DNA of 64,000 nucleotides from Sulfitobacter sp043557345 (GCF_043557345.1 NZ_JBIFFV010000001.1:62001-126000); one strand, 5' to 3'; numbered from the stretch's first letter, positions 43,304 to 51,364 are shown. Notes: generated by a model not told the origin, from the letters alone. Made by a program: numbers and translations.

Positions 43304-44266
43304 ATGACCCAATATCTGGATTTCGAAAAACCCCTGGCCGAGATCGAAGGCAAGGCGGAAGAGCTGCGGGCGCTGGCCCGGTCCAACGAAGAGATGGACA
43401 TCACCGATGAGGCCCGCGCGCTGGACAAGAAAGCCGCCGGGATGCTCGAAGACCTTTATGGCTCTTTGACGCCTTGGCGGAAATGTCAGGTAGCGCGGCA
43501 TCCGGAACGGCCCCATTGCAAGGATTATATCGAGGCGCTTTTCACCGAGTTCACGCCTTTGGCGGGGGATCGGAACTTTGCCGATGATCTGGCGGTCATG
43601 GGCGGGTTGGCACGGTTCAACGATATGCCTGTCGTGGTGATTGGCCATGAGAAGGGCAATGACACCAAAAGCCGGATCGAGCGCAATTTCGGCATGGCGC
43701 GGCCTGAGGGGTATCGCAAGGCGGTGCGGTTGATGGATCTGGCGGATAAGTTCAATCTGCCGGTTGTGACCATCGTCGACACGCCCGGCGCCTATCCCGG
43801 CAAGGGCGCCGAAGAGCGTGGCCAGTCCGAGGCGATTGCCCGTTCGACCGAGAAATGCCTGCAGATTGGCGTGCCTTTGGTCAGCGTGATCGTGGGCGAA
43901 GGCGGCTCTGGCGGGGCGGTGGCATTCGCCACGGCGAACCGTGTCGCGATGTTGGAACATTCGGTCTATTCCGTGATCACGCCCGAAGGCTGTGCGTCGA
44001 TCCTGTGGAAGGACAGCGAGAAGATGCGCGAGGCTGCCGAGCAGATGCGTCTGACGGCGGATGAGCTGAAAACGCTTGGCGTGATCGACCAGATCATCCC
44101 CGAGCCGATGGGTGGGGCGCATCGCCATGCCGAGGAATCGATCAAGGCCGTGGGCAAGTCGATCGAAGCGATGCTCAAGGAACTTGATGGCAAGGACGGC
44201 AAGACGCTGGTTCAGGAACGCCGGACCAAGTTCCTCGAGATGGGGCGCAAGGGGCTGGCGGCCTAA
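43304..44266 (+). CDS. accA: Acetyl-CoA carboxylase carboxyltransferase subunit alpha
   Basis: Transfers carboxyl from biotin carboxyl carrier protein to acetyl-CoA, with AccD, for fatty acid synthesis. The 320-residue protein starts MTQYLDFEKPLAEIEGKAEE and contains the AccA core: RHPERPHCKDYIEALFTEFT, GRNFGMARPEGYRKA-type segment, VTIVDTPGAYPGKGAEERGQ and VIVGEGGSGGAVAFATANRV. The ATG at 43304 has GGAG upstream; the frame open from 43196 is not needed. The stop overlaps the stop of the convergent GNAT gene by 4 bases. Confidence 0.96.
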   Translation: MTQYLDFEKPLAEIEGKAEELRALARSNEEMDITDEARALDKKAAGMLEDLYGSLTPWRKCQVARHPERPHCKDYIEALFTEFTPLAGDRNFADDLAVMGGLARFNDMPVVVIGHEKGNDTKSRIERNFGMARPEGYRKAVRLMDLADKFNLPVVTIVDTPGAYPGKGAEERGQSEAIARSTEKCLQIGVPLVSVIVGEGGSGGAVAFATANRVAMLEHSVYSVITPEGCASILWKDSEKMREAAEQMRLTADELKTLGVIDQIIPEPMGGAHRHAEESIKAVGKSIEAMLKELDGKDGKTLVQERRTKFLEMGRKGLAA

Positions 44267-44709
44267 GCCAGCCGCCGCCGAAAACGCGGATCAGGCGTGA
44301 GTTGATCGAAACCGGCGGCGCGGTAGAAGCCCTGCGCGCGCCGGTTTTTTGTATCCGTGCCCACGGTCACATAGCTGCATCCTTGGCTCTGGGCATGGTC
44401 CAGCGCCGCCTCGACCAGCGCGCGGCCAATGCCGCGGCCGCGGGCCGTGTCGCAGACGAAGAGGTGGTGCAGGTCCATCCCCCTTGCGCCGAATTGCAAC
44501 TGCATCTGCGGGCAGAGCGCGGCATAGCCATGCAGGCCGGTGGCGCCTTCGGCCACCAGAAGGGTCACCCACGGGTTGGGGCCAAAGCAGTCACGTTCCA
44601 GCGCGGCGCGGGTCACGGTGGCAGTGTCGCCGTGGTAGGCGGCCAGCGCGTGGGCCAGATCAAGCACCATCGGCAGGTCGGATTTCACGGCGGGTCGAAT
44701 GGGGGGCAT
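44263..44709 (-). CDS. GNAT family N-acetyltransferase
   Basis: A 148-residue acetyl-CoA-dependent N-acyltransferase. The fold is intact: MPPIRPAVKSDLPMVLDLAH (N-terminal strand and helix), FVCDTARGRGIGRALVEAAL with the acetyl-CoA pyrophosphate loop RGRGIG (about 92-97), and the C-terminal FYRAAGFDQL. Substrate unknown. It ends against accA with 4 bases of overlapping stops. Confidence 0.85.
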   Translation of the reverse strand: MPPIRPAVKSDLPMVLDLAHALAAYHGDTATVTRAALERDCFGPNPWVTLLVAEGATGLHGYAALCPQMQLQFGARGMDLHHLFVCDTARGRGIGRALVEAALDHAQSQGCSYVTVGTDTKNRRAQGFYRAAGFDQLTPDPRFRRRLA

Positions 44710-44886
44710 GTCGTCTCTTTCTGTGAAGCCACAGGGAGACAGGATAAGCCGCGCTGTGGCGGCTTGTGGATATGGGAATGGGTGCCGCGCCGCTCAGGAG
44801 CGGGGGTAATAGACAGATGTGAAGCTGGTCTTTTCCATATGCCTTTGATGCGCCGCTGCGGCACGGCTGTCAAGCCATGGGCAGGA

Positions 44887-45537
44887 TCAGCTGGCCAGCA
44901 TGCGCAGCCCTTGGGTCACATCCGAACGCACTGCCAGCCGCAGCCCCGGCTCATCGCCCGCGCGCAGGGCGGCGATAATCAGGCGGTGGAAATGCGGCGG
45001 CTCGGTCCGGCGCAGGCGGCCATAGAGCGCGCGCATGGTGGGGCCGAGTTGCAGCCAGACCGTTTCCGCCATGGCGAGCATGGCCGGCGCTTGGGCGCGC
45101 AGGTAGAGCGTGCGGTGAAATTCGAGATTGGTGCGGATGTAGCTGACGGCATCGCGGTGGGCCACGGCCTCGGCGATATTGGTGTTGATCGTCTGCATCC
45201 GCTCGATCAGCGCCATATGGGCGCGCGGCAGGGCGCGAGAGGCAAGCTCGACCTCCAAGAGTGCGCGGAGGGCGGCCAGTTCCTCGATCCGCTCGTTGCT
45301 AAGTTCGGGGGTGGAGATGCGTCCGGAGGTCGACATGGTCAGCGCCCCCTCTGCCGCCAGCCGCCGCACCGCTTCGCGGGCCGGGGTCATCGAGACTTCA
45401 TATTCCTTGCCGATGCCGCGCAGGGTCAGCGCGTGGCCGGGCGGCAGATCGCCATGCATGATCCGCGCGCGCAGGCGGCGGTAGACACGATCATGGGCCA
45501 GCGGCGTGGCCTCGACAGGGCGCGGGGTCAGGTTCAT
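44887..45537 (-). CDS. GntR family transcriptional regulator (FadR-type)
   Basis: A 216-residue regulator with an N-terminal winged helix (RVYRRLRARIMHGDLPPGHA, then RGIGKEYEVSMTPAREAVRR) and a C-terminal FCD ligand-binding domain (about 85-215) with helical metal-site residues (NLEFHRTLY, HFHRLI). The ATG at 45537 is chosen because the winged helix follows at normal distance and a perfect palindrome, TTGTGATCACAA, lies 7 bases before it; the frame to 45684 has no family support. It is divergent from a Dabb protein gene. The effector is unknown. Confidence 0.85.
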   Translation of the reverse strand: MNLTPRPVEATPLAHDRVYRRLRARIMHGDLPPGHALTLRGIGKEYEVSMTPAREAVRRLAAEGALTMSTSGRISTPELSNERIEELAALRALLEVELASRALPRAHMALIERMQTINTNIAEAVAHRDAVSYIRTNLEFHRTLYLRAQAPAMLAMAETVWLQLGPTMRALYGRLRRTEPPHFHRLIIAALRAGDEPGLRLAVRSDVTQGLRMLAS

Positions 45538-45544
45538 GATGCGG

Positions 45545-45556
45545 TTGTGATCACAA
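45545..45556. promoter_or_regulatory. Palindrome, likely GntR operator
   Basis: TTGTGATCACAA is a perfect 12-base palindrome of the TTGT-N4-ACAA type used by FadR-group regulators. It lies directly upstream of the GntR gene start, in the divergent region with the Dabb gene, so it may control both. Confidence 0.5.
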
Positions 45557-45664
45557 AGGAGCCACCCGTCAAGCGCGGCATTTTGCAGCCAAGATGCGAT
45601 CACCCGTTGTCCCGGGCTCTGCGGCGATTTATCGGAGGTCAAACTGCCATAAGGAGACGCGCCC

Positions 45665-45958
45665 GTGACCAAACGAAACTTCATCCGTCATGTGGTCTTT
45701 TTCTCGGCCAAAGACCCCAAGGACATTCCGACGATCGTGGCGGGGCTTTGGAAACTGGCCGACATTCCGCATTCGACGACTTTCGAGATCTGCGAGAACA
45801 CCCGTGTCGATGCGCTGTCGGGGGATGTGGATGTGGTTGTCTATGCCGAATTCCCGGATGCCAAGGCACTGGCCGCCTATAAGGCGCATCCGATCTACCA
45901 AGAATCCATCGATATCGTGCGGCCCCTGCGCGATATGCGCGTGCCTGCGGACTTTTAA
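45665..45958 (+). CDS. Dabb (stress-responsive alpha/beta barrel) family protein
   Basis: A 97-residue dimeric alpha/beta barrel protein. It starts with GTG at 45665 after AAGGAGAC and contains FIRHVVFFSAKDPKDIPTIV, DVDVVVYAEFPDAKALAAYK and HPIYQESIDIVRPLRD, the usual Dabb segments. Enzymatic role is not known. It is 8 bases upstream of pabB and divergent from the GntR regulator, so it may be co-transcribed with pabB. Confidence 0.82.
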   Translation: MTKRNFIRHVVFFSAKDPKDIPTIVAGLWKLADIPHSTTFEICENTRVDALSGDVDVVVYAEFPDAKALAAYKAHPIYQESIDIVRPLRDMRVPADF

Positions 45959-45966
45959 GGCCCGCC

Positions 45967-47088
45967 ATGACTGCCGCTCGCGTTCTTTTCGACACTGGCC
46001 CGCTGGGGCACGGCACGGCCTTCACCGCGCCGCGGCGGATCATCAGTGCCGAGACCCCGGCTGAGGTGCCTGCCGCCTTTGCGGCACTTGAAGCGGCGCA
46101 GGAAAGCGGCGCGTGGTTGGCGGGCTATGCGAGTTACGAGTTGGGCTATCTTGGATCGCACAAGCTGCACGAGTTAATGCCTGCGGCGCGCGGGCTGCCC
46201 CTGCTGCGCTTCGGCGTTTTTGATGCGCCCGAGGCTTATGGCTTTGCCGAAGAGGCGGGTGATGCCAGCCTGTCGGACCTCACGCCGGATTGGGATTTTG
46301 CGCAGTATCAGGCCGCTTTTACTGAGGTGCAGGACTTCATCAGCGCCGGGGACATCTATCAGGCCAATCTCACCTTCGGGATGGAGGGGCGCTATACCGG
46401 GACGCCCGCCGCACTTTATGCCCGACTGCGCCAGCGGCAAAGCGTGGCACATGGCGCTTTCGTCGATCTTGGCGGGCCTGTGCTGCTGTCACGCTCGCCG
46501 GAGCTGTTCTTTGCGCTCACTGCCGAGGGGCAGCTCACCGCCCGTCCGATGAAGGGCACGGCGCGGCGTGGGCGGGATGCTGCGGAGGACGCGAAGCTGC
46601 GCGGCGACCTTGCGGTTTCGGAAAAGAACATGGCCGAGAACCTGATGATCGTGGACCTTTTGCGCAACGACATCAGCCGGATCGCCGAGGTGGGCAGTGT
46701 CAAGGTGCCGAAACTGTTCGAGATCGAGACCTATGAGACCCTGCATCAGATGACCTCGCGCATCACGGCGCAGGTCTTGCCCGGCAAGCGGCTGACCGAC
46801 CTCTTTCACGCTCTGTTTCCCTGCGGCTCGATCACCGGAGCCCCCAAGATACGCGCGATGCAGATCCTGCGCGCTTTGGAACCGGCCCCGCGCGATGCCT
46901 ATTGCGGGGCAGTGGGCTGGATCGCCCCCACGGGTGCGATGCAGTTCAACGTGGCGATCCGCACGGCGACCTGTTACCCGGAGGGGCGGCTGCGGCTGAA
47001 CGTGGGCGGCGGCGTGGTGCATGACAGCACGGCCGAGGATGAATATGCCGAAGCGCTGCTGAAGGCGCGTTTCGCCACGCTGGCTTAG
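45967..47088 (+). CDS. pabB: Aminodeoxychorismate synthase component I
   Basis: Aminates chorismate to aminodeoxychorismate for p-aminobenzoate and folate synthesis. The 373-residue protein is the chorismate-binding enzyme without a fused glutaminase or lyase. It shows DIYQANLTFGMEGRYTG near the middle, ARPMKGTARRGRD, KNMAENLMIVDLLRNDISRI, ETYETLHQMTSRI and the signature FPCGSITGAPKIRAMQ, then GAMQFNVAIRT. pabA and pabC are not adjacent. Its stop overlaps the stop of the convergent YgjP-like gene by 4 bases. folK, in the same pathway, is at 60620. Confidence 0.92.
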   Translation: MTAARVLFDTGPLGHGTAFTAPRRIISAETPAEVPAAFAALEAAQESGAWLAGYASYELGYLGSHKLHELMPAARGLPLLRFGVFDAPEAYGFAEEAGDASLSDLTPDWDFAQYQAAFTEVQDFISAGDIYQANLTFGMEGRYTGTPAALYARLRQRQSVAHGAFVDLGGPVLLSRSPELFFALTAEGQLTARPMKGTARRGRDAAEDAKLRGDLAVSEKNMAENLMIVDLLRNDISRIAEVGSVKVPKLFEIETYETLHQMTSRITAQVLPGKRLTDLFHALFPCGSITGAPKIRAMQILRALEPAPRDAYCGAVGWIAPTGAMQFNVAIRTATCYPEGRLRLNVGGGVVHDSTAEDEYAEALLKARFATLA

Positions 47089-47771
47089 AAACGATAGCGG
47101 TGCAGCCCGCCGCCGTGGTCGCGCAGCCATTGGCGCGGCGCCTGATAATCGCCGTAGATCCGCGTGACCTCGGCCCAGAAGGCGGGGGAATGGTTCATCT
47201 GCGCCAGATGCGCGACCTCATGGGCGGCGACATAGTCCAGCACCTCGGGCGGGGTCATGATCAGCCGCCAAGAGAACATCAGCGCCCCGTCGCTTGAACA
47301 AGACCCCCAGCGAGAGCGCGTATCGCGCAGGGTGATGCGGGCATAGGACTTGCCCAGCAGCGCGGCATAGTCGTCACAAGCCCCGGCGAGGCGGTCGCGC
47401 GCCACTTCGCGCAGATGCGCCGCCAGACGTTTGCCCAAGCTTTCCTCGGGGCCGGGCACGAGGATCTCTTCGGGGCCGATCCGCACGCCCCTCCCCTGCC
47501 CGCCGCGCACGCGCAGCAGCTTGCCGCCCACCGGAAGCTCTGCGCCGGGGGCCACGATCACATCCTCGCCCCGCGCGGCGAGGTGTTGGCGAATCCAGTC
47601 CTGTTTGCTTTCGGCAAAGGCCAGCGCCTCACGCTCCGCCAGCCGTTTCGGCATCGTCAGAGTTACCCGCCCGTCCAATTGCGAGATGCGCAGCGAGATG
47701 CGCCGCGCGCGCGCCGAACGGCGCAGGATCAGCGGAATCGGCGGGTTGCCGGGCAGCACAGGGTCTTTCAT
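47085..47771 (-). CDS. YgjP-like (DUF45/M48) metallopeptidase
   Basis: A 228-residue protein of the YgjP/SprT-like group. It begins LILRRSARARRISLRISQLD, the usual strand with paired arginines, then RITLRDTRSRWGSCSSDGAL and the zinc motif VAAHEVAHLAQMNHS (HExxH, about 182-186), with a further His (MNHSPAFW) as third ligand. Substrate unknown. No signal peptide. Its end overlaps pabB by 4 bases. Confidence 0.87.
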   Translation of the reverse strand: MKDPVLPGNPPIPLILRRSARARRISLRISQLDGRVTLTMPKRLAEREALAFAESKQDWIRQHLAARGEDVIVAPGAELPVGGKLLRVRGGQGRGVRIGPEEILVPGPEESLGKRLAAHLREVARDRLAGACDDYAALLGKSYARITLRDTRSRWGSCSSDGALMFSWRLIMTPPEVLDYVAAHEVAHLAQMNHSPAFWAEVTRIYGDYQAPRQWLRDHGGGLHRYRF

Positions 47772-47882
47772 TACCGGAGCAACGTCCCTAGATAGAGGCC
47801 AAAGCCTTTGACAGTGCCCCCCTCATATGGCACTTGGCCGGAATCATCTACACGCAACAGCAATATTATAAAGGGGTGTTTC

Positions 47883-48212
47883 ATGCCCAACGAAGAATGG
47901 GGAACCAAGCGCCTGTGCCCCACTACGGGCAAGCGCTTCTATGACCTCAACAAGAATCCGATCATCAGCCCCTACACGGGCGAAGAGGTCGAGGTCGACA
48001 ACGCCAAGTCGCGCATGATCGCGGCGGACGCCGAGGATGCGGTCACAGCCAAAGCCAAGAAGGGCGACAAGGTTGATGAGGAATCCTTGGTCGATGACGA
48101 TGACGCGGTCGACGTGGATCTGGACGACGACATCCTCGACGATGACGACGATGATGACGATACAGTACCGCTCGACGACCTCGCCGATGTGGCGTCGGAC
48201 GACGAAGATTAA
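47883..48212 (+). CDS. TIGR02300 family protein (FYDLN acid protein)
   Basis: A 109-residue alphaproteobacterial protein named for its FYDLN motif, function unknown. The N-terminus MPNEEWGTKRLCPTTGKRFY continues DLNKNPIISPYTGEEVEVDN, a zinc-ribbon-like start with a single visible CP pair; the C-terminal half is a highly acidic low-complexity tail (about 70-109, mostly Asp/Glu). AAGGGGTG lies before the ATG at 47883. It is the last gene before tRNA-Ala. Confidence 0.88.
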   Translation: MPNEEWGTKRLCPTTGKRFYDLNKNPIISPYTGEEVEVDNAKSRMIAADAEDAVTAKAKKGDKVDEESLVDDDDAVDVDLDDDILDDDDDDDDTVPLDDLADVASDDED

Positions 48213-48218
48213 TTAATC

Positions 48219-48257
48219 GGCGGCGGGGTCAATTTTCCGCTTGATCCCGCCTCCGCC
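48219..48257 (+). terminator. Hairpin after TIGR02300 gene
   Basis: GGCGGCGGGGTCAA (48219-48232) pairs with TTGATCCCGCCTCCGCC (48241-48257) with small bulges around an 8-base loop; no T-tract. Confidence 0.5.
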
Positions 48258-48311
48258 AGCGCCTAGACAGCGCCACAGAACGACCCGGATCACACGATCA
48301 CGATCCACGAT

Positions 48312-48387
48312 GGGGCCTTAGCTCAGCTGGGAGAGCGCCTGCATGGCATGCAGGAGGTCAGCGGTTCGATCCCGCTAGGCTCCACCA
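48312..48387 (+). tRNA. tRNA-Ala (anticodon GGC)
   Basis: Complete cloverleaf of 76 bases with encoded CCA. Acceptor GGGGCCT pairs with AGGCTCC; D arm GCTC-AGCTGGGA-GAGC; anticodon arm CCTGC-ATGGCAT-GCAGG with anticodon GGC; T arm AGCGG-TTCGATC-CCGCT. The last 31 bases are repeated at 48468-48498. Confidence 0.97.
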
Positions 48388-48467
48388 TCATCCACTGCTT
48401 CGAATCTTGATATGCTTCGCCCGATAGATGGGCTGACTGACGCGCATCCGCTGCGCGGCTACTCTGA

Positions 48468-48498
48468 GTCAGCGGTTCGATCCCGCTAGGCTCCACCA
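48468..48498 (+). repeat. Duplicate of the tRNA-Ala 3' half (attachment-site-like)
   Basis: A 31-base exact copy of 48357-48387 (variable-loop end, T arm, acceptor 3' strand and CCA). Together the two copies flank 80 bases (48388-48467) with no gene. This is what integration of an element at a tRNA 3' end leaves behind. No integrase is present. Confidence 0.75.
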
Positions 48499-48500
48499 AG

Positions 48501-48555
48501 CCTTTTGCAAAGCAAAAGGCGTCGCGCGGCAGTCGCTTCGCAGAAGCGATGAGAG
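48501..48555 (+). repeat. Two-hairpin element after tRNA-Ala (copy 2)
   Basis: A perfect 8-bp hairpin CCTTTTGC-AAA-GCAAAAGG (48501-48519) is followed by the block GGCAGTCGCTTCGCAGAAGC at 48528 running to 48555, 26 of 28 bases identical to the block after ffs at 8961-8988. Confidence 0.65.
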
Positions 48556-48707
48556 CGCAAATTCACCCTACTCAAAATCGGACACTGCTAGCGCCTAGCT
48601 GCATACGATGCTTTGCGATCGTTTCCTGAGGGTCATCTCCTGCCCGCAGGCAGGCGATGGCCCGGCGCCTGCGACTTGTTTCCGGCCCGGGGGGCAACTT
48701 CAACCGA
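48556..48707. other. Non-coding stretch between the tRNA-Ala repeat and the TauE gene
   Basis: No supported gene. Together with the tRNA, att-like repeat and two-hairpin element it forms a gene-free interval of about 500 bases from 48213 to 48707. A short GCC-GCAGGC hairpin near 48641-48660 may end the leftward TauE transcript. Confidence 0.4.
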
Positions 48708-49472
48708 TTAAAAAATCGCCCGCCGGATCAGGTTCAACCCCGCCACCATCAAGACCACCAAAGTCATCTTGCGAAACAGCACCGGATCGACCCGATCCAT
48801 CACCTTGCTGCCGAGCCAAACGCCCAGCATCACCGGCAGAATCAACAGCGCCGAGAAGGGCCAGGTCTGCGCGTTCAGAACGCCCGAGCCGATATGCGCG
48901 ACGAGCAGCGCCACCGCGCCCAGCCCGTAGATCACTCCTTGGATCCGCATCTGGTCATGTTTCGCGGTCCCGAGCGCGGTGAGATAGGCCACCGTGGGCG
49001 GCCCCCAGATGCCGGAAATCCCCCCGACGGCCCCGGCAAATCCGCCAACCAGCGCCTCGACCTTCGTCGACCGCTGCGCCAGATGGAACTGATGTTTCGA
49101 CAGTTGCAGCAGCGCAAAGAGCACCACCGGCACGCCGATCATCAGCAGCATCACCGTCGCTGGCACCAGCCGCACCATCTGGGCCGACAGCACCAGCATC
49201 ACGCCACCGCAGAGCAGAAACACCCAGAACAGTTTGATCGACCGCAACGCGGCCTGCGGCCCCTGCCGCAGCGCTTGGAAGGCATTGGCCAGCACCGTAG
49301 GCAGAATCAGCCCGGCCAAGGCCAGATCGGGCGCCATGAAGGTCGTGAGACCGGAAATCAGCACCAATGGCAGGGCAAAGCCTACCACGCCTTTGACGAA
49401 GCCGCCGCAAAGACCGATTGCAAGTGCAGCATAAAATTCGAATGGGGTGAGAAAGGGGAAAATACTGTTCAT
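48708..49472 (-). CDS. TauE/SafE family sulfite/anion exporter
   Basis: A 254-residue integral membrane protein with about seven hydrophobic segments, family TauE/SafE (sulfite, sulfoacetate or organosulfonate export). Conserved parts are AIGLCGGFVKGVVGFALPLV in the first repeat and VGGFAGAVGGISGIWGPPTV in the second. The ATG at 49472 gives MNSIFPFLTPFEFYAALAIG. It is divergent from mcd (142 bases), sharing its promoter region. The substrate is not certain. Confidence 0.85.
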   Translation of the reverse strand: MNSIFPFLTPFEFYAALAIGLCGGFVKGVVGFALPLVLISGLTTFMAPDLALAGLILPTVLANAFQALRQGPQAALRSIKLFWVFLLCGGVMLVLSAQMVRLVPATVMLLMIGVPVVLFALLQLSKHQFHLAQRSTKVEALVGGFAGAVGGISGIWGPPTVAYLTALGTAKHDQMRIQGVIYGLGAVALLVAHIGSGVLNAQTWPFSALLILPVMLGVWLGSKVMDRVDPVLFRKMTLVVLMVAGLNLIRRAIF

Positions 49473-49515
49473 ACCGTTACATAGCACCCTCCTCCGGGGC
49501 CGCACGCGAAAAACG

Positions 49516-49580
49516 ACTGCGCAAGATTAGAACAAAACGCCGCAGCAAAACGTATCTTTGTTGTGCTGCGACTGCGAAAG
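49516..49580. promoter_or_regulatory. Candidate operator upstream of mcd
   Basis: ACTGCGCAAG at 49516-49525 and TGCTGCGACTGCGAAAG at 49564-49580 lie between the divergent TauE gene and mcd. The second matches the mcl1 upstream motif (42091-42107) at 15 of 17 bases. Both genes belong to the ethylmalonyl-CoA pathway. Confidence 0.5.
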
Positions 49581-49614
49581 GGCTATGCCTATCCCAAGCA
49601 AGAAAGGACAGCCC

Positions 49615-51297
49615 ATGGCACATGACGGTCAGGACATGACGATGCATCGCGTAATTCTCGACGATCTGATCGGGCAGACCGGCGCGGCCTTGCCGCCGCT
49701 CGACCAGTTGCTCGAAACCGCCACCGCCGCCGTCCGTGCGCAGGTGAGCGACAGCGGTCGCGTCTCGGCCAAACTGATTGAGGCCAATCAGACCGCCGCC
49801 CACGGGCTTGCTTGGCTCGCCACCTATGTCCAAGCCCTTCGGCAGATGCAGCTTTGGGCCGAACGGCTGCAAGCCGAGGGGCGTTTTGGTGAGGTGGAGC
49901 AACTGCTGCACCAGATCGCCTTTGGCGAATACCTCTGCCAAATCTGCGGCGGCATCCAGATGAACCAAGGGGAGATGCTGCGCCTGCAAGATCTGGGGCT
50001 GAATGCCGAGGATGAGGCGGCACTCGACAGCCCTGCGATCAGCAGCCTGACCCGCGCGGGCAACACCCAAGCCGCGCGCAGCCGTCTGGTCGAACTGATG
50101 CAGGAACGCAGCGCCGATGTGACCTTTGGCGTCAGCGGTCTGGATGAAGAGCTTGAGATGATCCGCGACCAGTTCCGCCGCTACGCGGTCGAAAAGGTCG
50201 AGCCGCACGCCCATGATTGGCACCTCAAGGATGAGTTGATCCCGATGGAGGTGATCGAGGAACTGGCCGAGATGGGCGTCTTCGGCCTGACCATCCCCGA
50301 AGAATACGGCGGTCTGGGCCTGACCAAAGCCTCGATGTGCGTAGTCAGCGAAGAACTGTCGCGCGGCTATATCGGAGTCGGCTCGCTCGGCACCCGCTCG
50401 GAAATTGCCGCCGAACTTATCCTCTGCGGCGGCACCGAGGCGCAGAAAGAGAAATGGCTGCCCCGCATCGCCAGCGCCGAAACCCTGCCCACGGCGGTCT
50501 TTACCGAGCCGAACACCGGCTCCGACCTCGGCAGCCTGCGCACCCGCGCGGTTAAGGACGGGGATGATTACAAGGTGACCGGCAACAAGACATGGATCAC
50601 CCATGCCGCACGGACCCATGTGATGACCCTGCTGGCGCGGACGGACCCGGAGACGACAGACCACCGTGGGTTGTCGATGTTCCTCGCCGAGAAAACGCCC
50701 GGCGATGATGCCAATCCCTTCCCCACGCCCGGCATGACCGGCGGTGAGATCGAGGTACTGGGCTACCGCGGGATGAAGGAATACGAGCTTGGCTTCGACG
50801 GTTTTGAGGTGAAGGGCGAGAACCTCCTCGGCGGCGAAGAGGGGCGCGGCTTTAAACAGCTGATGGAGACCTTCGAGAGCGCCCGCATCCAGACCGCCGC
50901 CCGCGCCATCGGCGTGGCACAATCGGCGCTGGATATCTCGATGCAATACGCCCAAGACCGCAAGCAATTCGGCAAATCGCTGATCAACTTCCCCCGCGTC
51001 TCGGGCAAACTGGCGATGATGGCGGTGGAGCTGATGGTGGCGCGGCAGTTGACCTATTACAGCGCGTTTGAGAAGGACGCCGGGCGCCGCTGCGACGTAG
51101 AGGCGGGCATGGCCAAACTGCTCGGCGCGCGGGTCGCATGGGCGGCAGCCGACAATGGCTTGCAGATCCACGGCGGCAACGGTTTTGCTCTGGAGTACAA
51201 GATCAGCCGAGTGCTTTGCGACGCGCGAATCCTCAACATTTTTGAGGGTGCCGCCGAGATTCAGGCGCAGGTTATCGCCCGCCGCCTTCTGGGCTGA
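49615..51297 (+). CDS. mcd: (2S)-methylsuccinyl-CoA dehydrogenase
   Basis: An acyl-CoA dehydrogenase that oxidises (2S)-methylsuccinyl-CoA to mesaconyl-CoA in the ethylmalonyl-CoA pathway. At 560 residues it carries an N-terminal extension of about 170 residues before the ACAD core, a mark of Mcd that ordinary dehydrogenases (about 380 residues) lack. The core shows TIPEEYGGLGLTKASMC, AVFTEPNTGSDLGSLRTRAV, GNKTWITHAA, the flavin-site QDRKQFGKSL-type segment, IHGGNGFALEYKISR and the catalytic Glu in IFEGAAEIQAQ. AAAGGACAGCCC precedes the ATG at 49615. Confidence 0.9.
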   Translation: MAHDGQDMTMHRVILDDLIGQTGAALPPLDQLLETATAAVRAQVSDSGRVSAKLIEANQTAAHGLAWLATYVQALRQMQLWAERLQAEGRFGEVEQLLHQIAFGEYLCQICGGIQMNQGEMLRLQDLGLNAEDEAALDSPAISSLTRAGNTQAARSRLVELMQERSADVTFGVSGLDEELEMIRDQFRRYAVEKVEPHAHDWHLKDELIPMEVIEELAEMGVFGLTIPEEYGGLGLTKASMCVVSEELSRGYIGVGSLGTRSEIAAELILCGGTEAQKEKWLPRIASAETLPTAVFTEPNTGSDLGSLRTRAVKDGDDYKVTGNKTWITHAARTHVMTLLARTDPETTDHRGLSMFLAEKTPGDDANPFPTPGMTGGEIEVLGYRGMKEYELGFDGFEVKGENLLGGEEGRGFKQLMETFESARIQTAARAIGVAQSALDISMQYAQDRKQFGKSLINFPRVSGKLAMMAVELMVARQLTYYSAFEKDAGRRCDVEAGMAKLLGARVAWAAADNGLQIHGGNGFALEYKISRVLCDARILNIFEGAAEIQAQVIARRLLG

Positions 51298-51364
51298 TCT
51301 GCCGGGGTTGCAAGCGCCGCGGATGTCAGGGACATAGGCGGCGCTTCACTCCAAAGGACAGCCC

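Noticed and set aside
48388..48498. A second tRNA gene after tRNA-Ala
   Set aside because: Only the T arm and the 3' acceptor strand are present. There is no matching acceptor 5' strand, D arm or anticodon arm upstream, so it is a duplicated 3' half.
49477..51171. A 564-codon minus-strand open frame antisense to mcd
   Set aside because: mcd is a clear acyl-CoA dehydrogenase on the plus strand; the antisense peptide has no domain.
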